Numbered from the stretch's first letter, positions 1-11,455 are shown. The stretch: DNA of 64,000 nucleotides from Pictodentalium vernedei (GCA_031216915.1 CM062297.1:182226083-182290082), one strand, 5' to 3'. Notes: generated by a model not told the origin, from the sequence alone. Translations and numbers: made by a program.

Positions 1-394
1 TGGACATTACATTATTTAACTCAGATTAGAACAGTGGCGTAGGAACCGGGCAGAGGGGAGGGATATTAAGGGAGATATTCCCCCCACCCCCACAAATTTG
101 TCAAAACTAGGCTTTACTGGGCTGGGTTGGTGGTTTCTCCACACGTGATGCCCACTGGTTACCATATTCCGACATTGCTGTTAATGATTACTGGATTGAG
201 TGGGTTCCATGTGGGCTTTCTTCCACCAATAAAACTGACAGTGTTGTTTGCGCCTAATTGTGGAAAGCGATGTTAAACCCCAACCAACTAAAGGGTAATT
301 CATTGCATGTTCACTATTCCTGTCATTCTGCTCGGAAATCACGCTGAATTGATCAGAGAGCTGACGTATTTCCTTATTGACGATGTATTTGCTC

Positions 395-745
395 AGAATC
401 ACTCAGAATGCATATTTGTACATCTTAAATTAAAAAAATTTCCCCCGGACCTTCACCAACGAGTCGGGGAGGTACCCCCTCTCGTGCTCAGCCCCACTCG
501 CCTCTTCGCGGTTCGGATGACGCTTCGCGTCTTCGCGTCATAGGAATATACGATTTATTTGCTCAGAATCAACCAGAATGCATGTTTTTACATCTTAAAT
601 TCAAAAATTTTCCTGGGGGAGGCCCCGGACCCCCCACCAACGAGACGGAGGATACCCCCTCTCGTGTTCACCCCCACTCGCCGCTCGGATGACGTGTCGC
701 GTCATGGGAATATAGGTCCTACACCCCCCCCCCCCCCCAAATAAA
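395..745. repeat. Two tandem copies of a C/G-run-containing repeat
   Basis: Two consecutive units of about 170 bp (about 395-545 and 565-745) share the order: a segment ending in CAGAATGCAT, TACATCTTAAATT, an A/T run, a CCCCCGGACC block, an ACCCCCTCTCGTG block, and CGGATGACG...CGCGTCAT followed by GGAATATA. The second ends in a run of about 16 C. A related block (AAAATTTCTGGGGGAGTAACC and a long C run) starts near 1098. No coding potential is visible. It is probably a fragment of a dispersed transposon tail. Confidence 0.6.
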
Positions 746-1097
746 ATTAGCTTACTATACCCCTGGATTAGAATTATCACTGAATGTATAACATGCACAT
801 GCATATGTTGATGTGCAAATGTTTTGAGCAATTCCTTTGGCAGCTTAGAAGACCACGACAACCATTGGCGTAATGATAAAACTAATGAATCCACCATAAG
901 GCCTGACTGTTTTTTAGCATGACGGAATACGGCCACGGCCTGCAGGTGAGCCCGGTGTGAGAACCGTCCCCAAATGTTATGGGGTTCTATTGGGATTTTT
1001 GAAACATTTTGTTAAAAAAACAACTTTTGCCATTTAAAAAAATCAAGAGGTTTTTGCTTCAAAAGCTACCAGAATGCTTCCTTTGATTGCCCTTTTC

Positions 1098-1180
1098 AAA
1101 AAAATTTCTGGGGGAGTAACCCCCCCCCCCCCCCCGAATCCCCTCCCCCCCTCAAAAAGCTCATGCTTTCAGCACTTGCG
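1098..1180. repeat. C-run repeat fragment related to 395-745
   Basis: Begins with AAAATTTCTGGGGGAG, followed by a run of about 17 C and CCTCCCCCC, the same order of blocks as at 600-745. The surrounding 760-1700 holds no recognisable gene; the short open frames there are not supported. Confidence 0.4.
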
Positions 1181-1706
1181 CCAGATGCCTTCGGCATCTG
1201 GATACCCCATACCCATTTAGTATCAGCCAGTTCACCCAAATTAGCAATATCAGCCCCCCCAATATAAATTTCGTTCCGACGGGCCTGTACTGCTACTACT
1301 ATAACTCTTATTGGTCTTGCCACTCTGAAAGAAAGTAACTATCTGCTACCAATATGTGCTCTTTAGGGTCACGAGGCAATCAGCGGCGATCGTGGTCACC
1401 TTCTCGGGACCTTGTTCCTTTGTCCTCGGTCGATGTCATTTGCTTCCGGTTACACTGCCACTATCTCACCTAAGAACTACTAAATACAAAACGGTCCGTC
1501 TTCTTCATGTAGCGAGTGACATGAATTTTGTCGTCTATGTGGAGACGGTTACTGTATAAGTTCACAAACTTACTGCCGAATCCACGACTCCGTGTGATAT
1601 CTGTAGCGCTACTGTTTATATTTTACCTGAAATAAATATTGTTTAAACTAAATAGTGTTGGAATGGGCTCTTCAAATAGCACCTCTCGTGCCAGCATATC
1701 ATAATC

Positions 1707-1945
1707 TTAACCCTTTAACCACGAAAGACGGCTTTTCCGGGCCAGGATCGTGATGCGACCTGAATTCATAAGGTAGATAGGTGTTTGGTGAATTTATGTA
1801 GTAGTCCAATCAAGAGTTTCGACGTGCAGCCCCGAGGCTGCACGTCGAAAGTCTTGATTGGTCTTACCCCAAGTACCGAATTTAGACTCTACCACTTGAT
1901 TGCGCTGAACTAGCATCGAATATACCATTAAGGGCCAAAGGTTAA
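1707..1945. mobile_element. TTAA-flanked hairpin MITE, family B (copy 1)
   Basis: The ends are TTAACCCTTTAACC and GGCCAAAGGTTAA, so the element sits between TTAA sites as piggyBac-type elements do. The centre is a perfect palindrome around 1832-1851 (GCAGCCCCGAGGCTGC), extended by arms reading CAATCAAGAGTTTCGACGT and its inverted copy. It has no coding capacity and is presumably mobilised in trans. Other copies of this family are at 2008, 10770, 24396, 55159, 60920 and 62659. Confidence 0.75.
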
Positions 1946-2007
1946 CAAAAGAAAACTCTAAGAATGGTCTTTCAAATTCCGGGTCGATCGCCAGCTCTAG
2001 CTTCTTA

Positions 2008-2271
2008 CTAACCCTTTATGGTAGCTTCCATGTCAGCTCGATGGCAGCAATTGGAAGAGTCCATATTCATTATGTGTGTGTGTGTGGGGGGTGGGGGGGT
2101 GGGTGGGGGGGTAGACGTATTAATATTTTCAACGTGCAGCCTTTAAGCTGCACGTTGAAAATATTGAGTGGTCAACTCCACACATTCACTAAGCAGCCAT
2201 CCTACTTAATGAAATGATGATGTATCATGTTTCTGGCACGGAAAGGCGATATTTCGGGTCCAAAGGGTTAA
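2008..2271. mobile_element. TTAA-flanked hairpin MITE, family B (copy 2)
   Basis: Starts CTAACCCTTTATGG (one change from TTAA) and ends CAAAGGGTTAA. The central palindrome is TTTTCAACGTGCAGCC...GGCTGCACGTTGAAAA. A GT/G-rich simple tract (2073-2112) interrupts the left half. It lies only 62 bp from copy 1, so two members of the family sit side by side. Confidence 0.75.
2073..2112. repeat. (GT)n/G-run simple repeat
   Basis: A TGTGTGTGTG tract followed by GGGGGGTGGGGGGGTGGG, inside MITE copy 2. G-rich runs of this kind could adopt quadruplex structure. Absent from other copies of the MITE, so it arose after insertion. Confidence 0.8.
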
Positions 2272-3960
2272 CGCGATACTAAATATTTCCATGGCTACAA
2301 CCTTGTTGTTGCAAAAAACCCTGATTCCAAAAGGATTGTTTGTGACTTTCTCGCCACACCATTATCCGTCAATGGCGTTAAAGGGTTACAAGACACACAT
2401 GGACTTGCCATAAAATGACACTCCACTTATTAAAGTTTAAATCTGGGATGCACGAATGGTCTGGAATATATTTTACTTCTCAGCAAAGTTCACGGAGTGC
2501 ATATTTGATGTACATCACAACTATTTCCTCTTATTGACCGCACCGAGCACTAATTAACATTGACGGGTAATTTATTCACAGTAGACCAAGTACACACCAG
2601 TTTCGGGTGTATAATAAGCCGTAAAGAATGTTGCTGTTTTCGTTGTTGTGTCAGATTTTGAAATTAACCCGTCTGTTCACCACATCTCGCTCAAAATGGC
2701 ATACCCTCCTCTTGTCTTCCGTCTGTTTGAGAAGATGGTCAACAATAACTATGTCTATAGGCATTATGAAAGAGCTCTCCCCCCCCCCCCCCCCCCCCTC
2801 CCTCACTTCCATACAATAGATTTCGAGATTTGCGAGATCGGCGGGGCAGGTCAGGTATATTCGTGGGGTTACCATGTGTTTTTTTCTCGAACTGTATTGT
2901 GGAGGTGGATGCATGAATGAATGTGTGACTAAATTATAAATACGAGAAGGAATGGTGAATGAAAGTGCGAATGAATAAGAAGAACCGAGCATGAAGTTTG
3001 AAATTCATATGAAAAATGACAAATAAAAACGCAAGATCGGGTGTTTTTTAATAAAGAAGTTATGTCCATGGGCGTCTGCAAGAATTTGTTCACACAGAGA
3101 CAAACACAATGTACAAAATACCATGGGTGTGAATTTCCTCCTTACGAGTATTCAAAGTAAGGTTTAACACCCGGAACGGTAATTTCACAGCTCTGTGCCT
3201 TCTGGTCCTGAAAGTTAATCACGATACCTGGGAAATTCACAGACCATGATATCAATGATTGCGAATTACAGATTATGAGATTACGGCAAATATCAATTTC
3301 TTCCGAGACCAGCATCGCCGTTGGAACTATGCTTAATCTCGCGAACGGGAATTTCCCTCTTACCGATTCTGAAAATGAGTGTTAATACCCAGGAAATTCA
3401 TAGACTAGAATCGGGAATCAAAGATTTCGGAACGCAATCTCTGATTCTCGGTTCTGTCCTATGAATTTTCCGGATATTGTGACTGATACTGAGAAATGAC
3501 AACCGGAAAAATCCCAGTTTTCGTGACGAAAAAACGAAAACCAGAAAATTCCCGTCCCGAGATTAAACCCTAATTCAAAAAGTATAACACTATAGTCACT
3601 TTATATCGCCAGCTCATTACCCACCGAGTCGAAATGTACAGATATTTCCTGCATTTTCATCAGAAAATAATAAAAATGAGAAAAATCCACCCTGCAGAAG
3701 TTTGTAATTAAGCAACTCAATAAATTCATGATAAAATCGCCGAGATGAGAAAAAACTTGTTAGAGTTGGTTGATATTTAGGCCTATGGTGGCTTAACAAA
3801 TTGACTAGTAGTGAAGTGGAGCATGTGACATATAGCAATAATTAAAACCAAAACAATTATTCTTACCAAAATACAAGAGGAGATAACCCTCTTCCTGAAT
3901 CACCTTCTCTCACCCTCTTCAGGCGCCCACAGATATTTCAATACAGCAATTGCACGAGTT
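2272..3960. other. Unannotated AT-rich stretch
   Basis: No supported gene. Short open frames around 2628-2992 overlap a run of about 20 C at 2779 and have no recognisable domain. At 3120-3560 there are loosely repeated phrases (GGAAATTCACAGAC, GGAAATTCATAGAC, CTATGAATTTTCCGG), suggesting an old, decayed repeat. Confidence 0.5.
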
Positions 3961-3965
3961 TGGAG

Positions 3966-4206
3966 GGTGTTACGGTTTATTAACGGCCCGAGAGGAATGA
4001 ATAACTGTCCGAGGGCTTATTAAAGGCCAAAGAGAAGTCGAGGGTCGTTAATAAGCCAGAGGGCTGTTATTCGGTCTTTTGGGGCTGTTGATAAACCGGA
4101 AAGCACGACAAAATCATATTATTACTATTAGTACTATGACCGGAAGCGGGAGGGGGGTCGTTAATGAATTTTATTTTCATTAACGGCCCGCTGCCCGCTT
4201 CCGGTT
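3966..4206. repeat. Palindrome-bearing repeat, family Q (copy 1)
   Basis: Contains several short phrases of the type TTAACGGCCCGAGAGG and GAAGTCGAGGGTCGTTAATA, plus a hairpin whose arms are ACCGGAAGCGGG (from 4139) and its inverse ending at 4205. The GGCCCTCGACTTC phrase recurs in the fold-back element at 46307-46498, so both belong to one family. Non-coding. Confidence 0.5.
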
Positions 4207-5340
4207 GAAATATGCCATGAATTACTGAGTTTCACCGCCGCGCAACACTCCGTTAATATACTTAGGAACGGCCGCTAAAGTGCCAATAATGTTCCGTGAA
4301 TAGCCTAGCAAATATCGCACAAATAAAGATACACTTTTTAGTTTGCCTACCTTTGGGACAGCAGATGAAGAATAACAGACAAGCAGGCGATATCTATGTT
4401 TTACAATTAACTTTAATTACTGGAATGATTGGATGAAATAGCGTTTTTTGGTCATTTGGAGAGCGTCGATTTGATGATAAATCGACAGAAAATCATCTTT
4501 GTAAGAACTAAGATCGTTATTAGTGTTACATGTTACAGTTCGTGGTTCGTATAGTCTGTTTTACTCACCTTTTGCTACACTGTATAAACAGTACATGATT
4601 TCTGAGGTGCGCTATCACGCCCGTGTACGTATGAGTCACATTATTTACAACCGAGGTACCCGTTTTTTTCGTTCTCCCCAAATACCAATTGTAGCCTTGA
4701 GTATATCATAGAAAATATTAAGATATATCCTACCACTGATATTTTAAGAGAGTGGGAACAGGTGGGCTTAAGGTGGGGAGTAGTGTTACATATACTACAC
4801 AATACACAGCGGAGTAGTTGCCTTGAGCTAATAATAATAATTCTTTGGCCAACCGCTGATTTGCGGCCGTCCGGTAACGAGGAGGACTACATTAAACCTG
4901 CCCCCCCCCCCCCCCGCTAGGTTATTCCTTGCCCCCCTCCCCGACACTTCCTTCTGGTTTTTCAGCATTCAGACACAAACAACTGTTTCATAATTTCCCC
5001 ATTGGCGCTTTCTCAATCTCTCCAATTAAAATATTGATCCTGCACTCTTGTCTTTCCTTGTCCACGTATCCTTCATATGTTCATCCCAGTCTTTCATTAG
5101 TTTCTCGTGGAGTCTTGTTTTACTAAGTAACTGTTTGAGAAACTGTAAAATGAAATGTTCAAGTGCCTCCACTATTCCTAAGCTTCAGATTTCTTCGCCT
5201 TTCCCGACTCCCACACTCAACTCCGGTGACTTTGATCAACATTGCTCCTCCCCCAAACGATCCATTCAGGCAGGTACTCATCGAAAACTGGCGCATCTTT
5301 TTATATAACCGACAACTGCCTTTGATCGAGATTATTTTGT
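4207..5340. other. Unannotated stretch
   Basis: No recognisable gene, RNA or complete element. It holds a short (TAA)n tract at 4830 and a run of about 14 C at 4902. The open frames at 4523-5360 overlap one another in different frames and show no domain. Confidence 0.5.
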
Positions 5341-5348
5341 TGTTGAGC

Positions 5349-6069
5349 AGTGTTTATTAGAGATTGACAATATACCGAAAAAACGGACTAATACCGAAAT
5401 CATGGAAATACCTAAAAAGCAAACCGAACCCATTATTGAATACCGAAACTGGGTGAATTTTCATGTTTTCATACATTCGCTACTTTTAGGCCTTGTTGAG
5501 GCTTGATAGCAGTTGAAGGGTTCATTTTCACCAAAGAAGTGGAGGATTATTTTTCAGTTTTGTTTGTACCGTTAAGGACCTGGGAATTTGTCCTGAATTC
5601 CCACTGGACTACAACATGCACATGTCCAGTTGCTTATTAGTGATTTCTAATCAAGCCTTGGATGCCTTAACAGGCAGCCAAGACTTGAGTAAAAATCACC
5701 GCTTTAGTGATTCATTTATTGTAAGCAGGATCTCTAATGATGGAATGTCAATGGCACATGTTCTGAGATCGTAAACGCCTGGAATAGACCTTTGAAGGTT
5801 CAGGTGTGTTTGGAACAGGACACAAAATTACTGTAGATATGATTTGTGTTGGTAAACGAATGCCAGTGTTGAGTTCATTGGCAGTGGCATTTGTGGCGCG
5901 GTGGTGGAATGATACAAGAACAAATTATTTTGTATTTTCCTGGTGTGATTTCTTCTTCGGTACTGACCGCAAATCCCAGTCAAAGCAAATATCGAATACC
6001 GAATCGATACCACGGTACATCCCACAGAAACCGATGCCGAACTCAAAGTTCCAATACCGTCCATCTCTA
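5349..6069. mobile_element. Possible hAT-like non-autonomous element
   Basis: The left end carries CAGTGTTTATTAGAGATTGA and the right end, read inverted, ACACTAGAGATGGACGGTAT; a shared core TAGAGAT-GAC gives short imperfect terminal inverted repeats. The interior repeats ATACCGAA phrases near both ends. A CAGTG start is typical of hAT elements, but no target-site duplication was confirmed. The open frame at 5806-6132 has no recognisable domain. Confidence 0.35.
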
Positions 6070-6489
6070 GTGTCCATAAATAGCAACTCCCCCTTCCCCA
6101 CCAAGATGGCGGCGGTGGTGACACTTTTCTGATACTCCTTAATATTACATTATAAAATACATTCGAATGAAAAAAATAATTACACATTTTAACTATACGT
6201 GCCTTAAACATCCGCGGAGACAGTTGAAGCTCCCCAACACAGCACATAATACATTTAGGGGTTCTAGTTTTTACCCCGCTTTTTACTCCTAGAAATGGAG
6301 CACCACATGACCAATAAAACAGATATGAGATCGCCGTAATTTGGCGATAAATTACTGGTAATATATTTAATTTTTACCGACAGCAGTTGTAAAGATTACT
6401 ACTTGACGACGCAGCTGATCTGATGCAACGTTCTTGACCACAATTCGGAAGAATAATTTTTATATCTTTTTTAATAGGAATGCAGGTAT

Positions 6490-6490
6490 T

Positions 6491-6548
<58 letters not shown>
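6490..6548. repeat. (CT)n microsatellite
   Basis: An uninterrupted CT dinucleotide tract of nearly 60 bases. It creates artificial Ser-Leu and Arg-Glu frames on both strands that are not genes. Confidence 0.95.
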
Positions 6549-6550
<2 letters not shown>

Positions 6551-6594
6551 GCTCACACACCCTCCAACACACACGCACATTCCTACAATCTTGT

Positions 6595-6835
6595 TTAACC
6601 ATTTACCCATCGTAACGGCCAAAACCTGCCAGCGCTATTCTAAAAAATCTCCAGTTAATTTTCATTTTTTGTCTCAAAAACATAGGTTATGACCCCTCTT
6701 TGGAACGAGCTCGTCGAGCTCGTTCCAATGAGGGGTCATAACATATGTTTTTAAGACAAGAAATGAAAACAAAATAGTTATTAAGTAACTTTGTTTGCAA
6801 GTGTCGTCTGCTTTTCATGTTAGGTAAAGGGTTAA
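6595..6835 (+). mobile_element. Palindromic TTAA MITE, family A (copy 1)
   Basis: Representative of the commonest family here. It is bounded by TTAA on both sides with 13-bp terminal inverted repeats close to CCCTTTACCTAAC. The left shoulder (CGTAACGGCCAAAACC, AGCGCTATTC) and right shoulder (GTGTCGTCTGCTTTTCATG) are not inverted copies of each other, which gives the element an orientation. The centre is a palindrome with arms of about 50 bp around GAACGAGCTCG-WC-GAGCTCGTTC, flanked by ATAGGTTATGACCCCTC and its inverse. TTAA targets and CCCTTT ends are features of piggyBac-superfamily MITEs. No protein is encoded. This copy has minor changes in the left end (CCATTTACCCATCG). Confidence 0.85.
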
Positions 6836-7261
6836 CAGCTTTTGTGGAGACTTGTTTTTTCTTTTGTTCTCGGTGACGAACAGGTCTCCACAAAATCGAG
6901 AAGACAAACCCTTACCGTCGATTTCTTTGAAAGGACTCAGAGATTAATCTTTATGGGAACCCAAACACAATTGTCTTAGTTCTTAGAAAATCGCGAAGAC
7001 AGACCACTTTCTTGACATTCGTGTACAAAGGATAACCATAAATAATAAAATAATAAAAAGGAATAATAAAATAATATATAAACGAATTTAAACTCGTATT
7101 ATTAGATGTCAACATTGGTGCCTTGCATTGGTTGATGAAAATGGGTTTCTATAAGCCTTTAAAAAAAGTCCTATTCAATGCTGTGTCAGATTTGTTTCCA
7201 TAAAAAGTATCATGGCTGACAATTTTCGTCATAAGAAGAGATTTTCTATGTAACATTCACA

Positions 7262-7583
7262 CAAAGGGAACGTGGGGGTGGGTGGGTCTCTTGAGTGCGC
7301 CAAAAATGTGCATTTCCAACTTGTGCAATGTTTTGAATTTTTTAAAAATATATCAATATATCAGCTAATATATACCATCATTTGTGTTTCAAACCTTAAA
7401 GATGATGTTGTATATCACACTCTTAACATAAATACAACATCAGGAGGCTTTTTGTGAGAATATTGGGCTTAATCTGGGAAAATGTCACACGTTAGTAGGG
7501 GGTGGGTGTCTTGTTCGAAATGTAGAAAATGTGCAGACAATATTTTGGGAAAATTCTCTCTGATGCACTAAATTCAACCCAAG

Positions 7584-7658
<75 letters not shown>

Positions 7659-8100
7659 TTGGTGTTTAACGACACTTTAACAACCAGGGTCATATCGTGT
7701 CGGTGACAGGTTTACGGGTGGAGGAAGCCAGAGTACCCGGAGAGAACCACCGAGCAACGACGAGCAGCTGTCAGCTCTTCAACATCATAGCCCACGACTG
7801 TACTACACACTGCTCAGCGGTACTGCGTACTTCACAGCACAGACAGGGTTAGATTGGCTGAAGACATGTGCACCTCGGCGTGCAGTACGTCTCAGCACAC
7901 AGCGTCATCGTATCTCCACGTGGGCAATTGGGGTAAGTTTATTTTGGATTTTAATGGGAGAGTGGGTGTGGGTGTCTGAGAACGGTAGTAGAAAATTTGC
8001 ACGTAGTGGGTGGGTGGGTGTAAAAAGGAGCCGAATAAAAAATAGGACGACACGTCTTGCAAATTTTTAGTGCCCCCCCCCCCTCCGCCCCACCTCCACA
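7262..8100 (+). repeat. Repeat family O (copy 1), split by a SINE
   Basis: Nearly identical to 46603-47479: it shares GTGGGTGGGTCTCTTGAGTG, a long AT-rich middle, a TTAGTAGGGGGTGGGTGTC block and, beyond the SINE, AATGGGAGAGTGGG and ACACGTCTTGCAAATTTTTA. The other copy shows that the family has inverted ends (ACCAAAAATTTGCAAGACGT against its inverse). Here the left terminus is missing. A minus-strand SINE (7581-7933) interrupts the repeat; the other copy is interrupted by a MITE instead. Open frames inside are not conserved. Confidence 0.75.
7581..7933 (-). mobile_element. SINE, family D, 5'-truncated, tail type 2
   Basis: Read on the minus strand the body contains GTGCACATGTCTTCAGCCAA, TGACAGCTGCTCGTCGTTGC and GGTTCTCTCCGGGTACTC, then the type-2 tail (CCGACACGATATGACC and ACACCAATAAAT), ending in (AAAT)n (ATTT on the plus strand, about 7585-7660). 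The head and part of the core are missing. Flanks of AAGTTATT and AAGTTTATT are consistent with a short target duplication. Confidence 0.8.
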
Positions 8101-8270
8101 TGTTAGCGAATTTGTATCATCGATGTGCCCATCATTTCACAAACTTCTGGCATTTTTATGCAGAGTAGTATAAAAACAGAAGTTGACTTTTTATAATTTG
8201 TTTCCCAATAAGTTTGAAAATTTGACTATTATTCTCTGTTAAAATCCGTATAAAAATAAGAAAAGGGTTT
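8100..8270 (+). repeat. Repeat family P fragment
   Basis: Contains CATCATTTCACAAACTTCTG, a phrase also found at 30042 and, inverted, near 47600. Then follow a TTTGTTTCCCAATAAGTTTG segment and TTATTCTCTGTT. The copy is partial and follows directly on repeat O, as it does in the 47.5-kb copy, so O and P may be parts of one larger element. Confidence 0.5.
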
Positions 8271-8330
8271 GTGAGTTTTTATCTGTTTATCATATCAACT
8301 GTATGCGTGTCGTAAATATAATATATACAG

Positions 8331-8577
8331 TACGTGGAGAGTAACTAAATCACCCGCGGAGTGGAGTTATCACCCAAACTTTAACTTTCAATTTTTGTAT
8401 ATATCGACTACAAACACAAGCAATGTTTCAGCCAATGGACCTCCGGGTTTAACCCGGAGGTCCATTGGCTGAAACTTTGCTTGTGCTTGTTATGTTTTGC
8501 AACAAATTTGCAATTATTGCTTGGGTGGAATCTCCACTCTGCGGGTGATTCAGTGGTAATACACTCTCCACGTACTC
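8331..8577. mobile_element. Fold-back MITE with long inverted arms
   Basis: The outer arms read GTACGTGGAGAGT and ACTCTCCACGTAC. Inside them are ATCACCCGCGGAGTGGAG and its inverse, and the centre is GGACCTCCGGGTTTAACCCGGAGGTCC in part, preceded by CAAGCAATGTTTCAGCCAAT and followed by its inverse. Most of the 247 bp can fold into one hairpin. Non-coding. Confidence 0.75.
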
Positions 8578-8639
8578 TAGAGGATATCTCGTGTTTTTGA
8601 GTGGATACCGAAACTAAACACTTGTTTCACTTATGAGAT

Positions 8640-9120
8640 AATTTTCGGTATCAACTGAAAACCACTAGATTTTCTTTTTATTTTTCACTTTTTATAACAA
8701 CCTGATCATTCCAATCGACAATTCCACTCATTTAAACCTTGAAAGTAAACAGCTGATGCGCATTGATACGCGGAAGTGGTTTGATCGATACTCGGAACAA
8801 GTAGCGTCTTGCGATCTGATTCAGCTGGTGGATTTCATGCATTAATTCAAGGTGAATACCTGTTGAATTATTGCTGGAAATGATCGGTATCCACTCAAAC
8901 ACACTAGATGTACTTTTCATTATACATTTTTAGAACAAATTGATCATTTCTAATGATAATTTGACTCGTATTCACCTTGAAGTGATGATTTGAAAGCCGC
9001 CATTTTGATTGATACCGTGAAAGTGAAAATTTCTATATCTTTACTGTGGGGGATACGATTTCTATCTTTCTGCATTTTTTCGATAATCTGTCATTTAGCG
9101 TAAAATAAAATGAAATACAA
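8640..9120 (+). repeat. Repeat family G (copy 1)
   Basis: Shares with 43600-44050 and 44290-44760 the phrases AAAGTAAACAGCTGATGCGC, GATCTGATTCAGCTGG, TTGAATTATTGCTGGAAATG and GAAAGCCGCCATTTTGATTG. Within a unit, TTGAATTGATGCATGAAA and its inverse form internal inverted repeats about 80 bp apart. A family F repeat follows immediately, as near 44.78 kb. Short open frames fall out of these repeats and are not genes. Confidence 0.7.
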
Positions 9121-9128
9121 AAGTTTAG

Positions 9129-9500
9129 GAGCTGAGATTTGCTATTTTTTCCCTAAGGAAGAATAAAAACTTGCAAATTACTGAAAGAAACATATTCGTC
9201 AATCAAAAAGCTGAAGAGGACTATTAGTGTTGGTAGATGTGATACTGATAGATATTCTTAATGACGGATTAACTGTGAACTAGTTGCTTCTAATTGACTC
9301 GCCATTAAAAGCCAAGTTTCCTTTTGTTACTTTTAATAAATCAAAACAACAGACAGCTCTCAGAGCTGTCTGTTGTTTTCATTTTTTAAAAGTAACAAAA
9401 GGAAACTCACTCATCTAAAAAGTTCAAGGGAGATAACTTTATCGAAAGTCAAGGCTGCAAGCTTCAGTTTGTTTTTTGAATAATGCTGGCCTTCCATGGT
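9129..9500 (+). repeat. Repeat family F (copy 1), hairpin centred
   Basis: Carries AACAACAGACAGCTCTCAGA followed by the inverted GAGCTGTCTGTTGTT, and outer inverted phrases GTTTCCTTTTGTTAC / GTAACAAAAGGAAAC. Homologous stretches are at 31378-31718 (split by a SINE) and, inverted and shorter, at 44785-45040. A fold-back, non-autonomous element. Confidence 0.7.
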
Positions 9501-10327
9501 AGGCTATTATGACTATCAGTAGGACAAACTGTCTGGTACAATCGGACACATACGCCAACAGGTGAGGTTGTACGAAAGTTGTGTAGCAGGTTGGTTAAAG
9601 TTCAAAAGGACGATATGTTTCGGTAATGAAGAAATTCGGATTTCAAACACATTCCCCTTCCTCGAAAAGTATCAAAATTCAGATACAAACGATAAAGCTC
9701 TTATCTGTTTCATATTTCAAATTTACTCTAGTCTTTTTGGCGCGCCAATTAAAATAGACATAGTCACCAAGATGCGTATCATTCCTGCTAGGATGTAAGG
9801 TGGCCAGTATATTTTTTTAGCAAGGACGCGCCAATAAGAGTTCATTTATCAGATAATGCCAAAGGAAATAAAATTTATTGTTATGTGAGTGATAAAGTAT
9901 TAAGGACATGTAACAACTTATTAACAACTATTTACTTTGAGGTGGTGATGTTAAGAATTTGTGATGGATATTGAGAGAAAAGTAAACTGTCGCGACCTTA
10001 CAGCATAGGGTAACATTTAGTTCGGCTGTCATGAAAACGCTTCCTGTGTCGAGAAAGTGGCCGCTGGAGAGGAAAGTAAAGGGGGAACTTATCTCCATTG
10101 TTCTTGACCAGGGAGGAGGCAGAGAAGCGTCCGCGCCCTCTCAAATGAATTTGATTGAAATACAATTACTGTTAATTCTCAGTTTTTGCAACATTCAAAA
10201 GAGTTCTTGTTTCAATCCGACACTCATACGAACGTGGTCTATGGTTCTCGTTACTTATCGGTACTTCTCCAGTTGAAGCATTCTTAATTTCTGTCCATGT
10301 CCCCCTCCCTCCCCCAAACTGACTTAA
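9501..10327. other. Unannotated stretch
   Basis: No recognisable gene or complete repeat. The open frames at 9562-9798 and 10031-10276 have no recognisable domain, no splice or promoter context and no repetition elsewhere in the window. Confidence 0.5.
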
Positions 10328-10590
10328 CCCGGAGTACCCGGAGAGAACCACCGAGAGGCGGCGAGCAACTGTCAGACTCCCCGCATACTAACTCCGCGCA
10401 CGTAGGGTTAGAATTGATTGAAGACAAGTGCACCATCGACGCGCAAAGCGCAGGGTTAGCATTCCGTTTACGTTACTAACTCGGCGCACGTAAGATTAGC
10501 ATTGGTTAAAGATAAGTGCACCGTCGAGGTGCAGGACAACGTAGTACACACTGCCGCCGTGTCCCTAAGTGGGCAATCGTGAATAAGTGC
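10328..10590 (-). mobile_element. SINE family D body fragment with internal duplication
   Basis: The minus-strand body is recognisable from GGTTCTCTCCGGGTACTCCG, CTGACAGTTGCTCGCC and a CGTCGATGGTGCACTTGTC phrase. The stretch with CGCACGTAGGGTTAG and GAAGACAAGTGCACC occurs twice (about 10396-10460 and 10485-10540), so part of the body is duplicated. Both the tRNA-like head and the tail are missing. Confidence 0.65.
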
Positions 10591-10769
10591 AAACACACTT
10601 GGCTGCGCGGTTCTGTTACGCCCAGCATGCCGGTATATTAAATTTTGATGCTTCAAATTTTTCCCAAAATGCAATTCGGAATTTCATCATTCCAGTCGTG
10701 CTTCACAGACAATTGGTTAAATTCCATGTAGAATCATGGGGGAAATTTTCGACTTAAAATTTCGGTATT

Positions 10770-10988
10770 TTAACCCCTTGAACCCGAAAGCCCGCTTTAC
10801 CTGACCAGGATCGCGGTACGGCCTGAAATCATAAAGTAAGTAGTTACTGGGTGAATGTGTGTGGTAGACTTTTCAAGACTTTCAACGTTGAAAATATTGA
10901 TTGGTTTCCGCCAAGTAACGAATATACACTCTATCAGCTGATGGCTCTGGACTGGTATGGAATATACCAACGATGTTCAGTGGGTTAA
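10770..10988. mobile_element. TTAA MITE family B (copy 3), hairpin collapsed
   Basis: Bounded by TTAACCCCTTGAACC and GTTCAGTGGGTTAA. The central palindrome that other copies have is reduced to TTTCAACGTTGAAA, as expected if a hairpin was excised or slipped during replication. The shoulders resemble copy 1 (GACCAGGATCGCGGTACGGC). Confidence 0.65.
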
Positions 10989-11033
10989 CATCAGTGTGCA
11001 GCGGGTTAAATTAGGCCTGAAATATCAAGGTTC

Positions 11034-11244
11034 TTAACCCTTTACCTAACATGGAAAAAACTATTTTTTTTCATTTTTTGTCTCGGAGACATAGGTTATG
11101 ACCTCTCATTGGAACGAGCTCGACGAGCTCGTTCCAACGAGGGGTCATAACCTATGATTTAAGACAAAAAATGATGAAAATTAATTGGCGATTTTTGAGA
11201 ATAGCGCTGTACGGTTTTGACCGTTACGTTGGGTAAAGGGTTAA
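11034..11244 (-). mobile_element. Palindromic TTAA MITE family A (copy 2)
   Basis: TTAACCCTTTACCTAACATGG at the left and GTTGGGTAAAGGGTTAA at the right. The central palindrome is intact; the left shoulder is shortened. The element lies at the left edge of a duplicated segment that reappears at 14757-15151. Confidence 0.85.
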
Positions 11245-11455
11245 ATGACTTGTACTTGTATAACTGGAATACTTCATTCACACCCATGATGGTTTCCACA
11301 TAAACTAGCAAGGTGTCATAGGTAATGGTTCATTAATTACTGAGAAAAGACGCAAACATAAGTATTATCTCCAACTTTAATTTATATACTAAATTTTCTT
11401 TAACTTCACAGAAATATGGAATTACACAAATATTATGGTACAAGGTCGCGTTGTG
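11245..11455. repeat. Segmental duplication, left copy
   Basis: About 210 bp beginning ATGACTTGTACTTGTATAAC and ending ACAAGGTCGCGTTGT are repeated with few differences at 14945-15151. The adjoining MITE is repeated in the same orientation on the same side, so MITE and flank were copied together. Confidence 0.85.

Noticed and set aside
5806-6247. Overlapping frames of 108 and 139 codons on opposite strands
   Set aside because: No recognisable domain; they lie within a probable non-autonomous element with ATACCGAA repeats.
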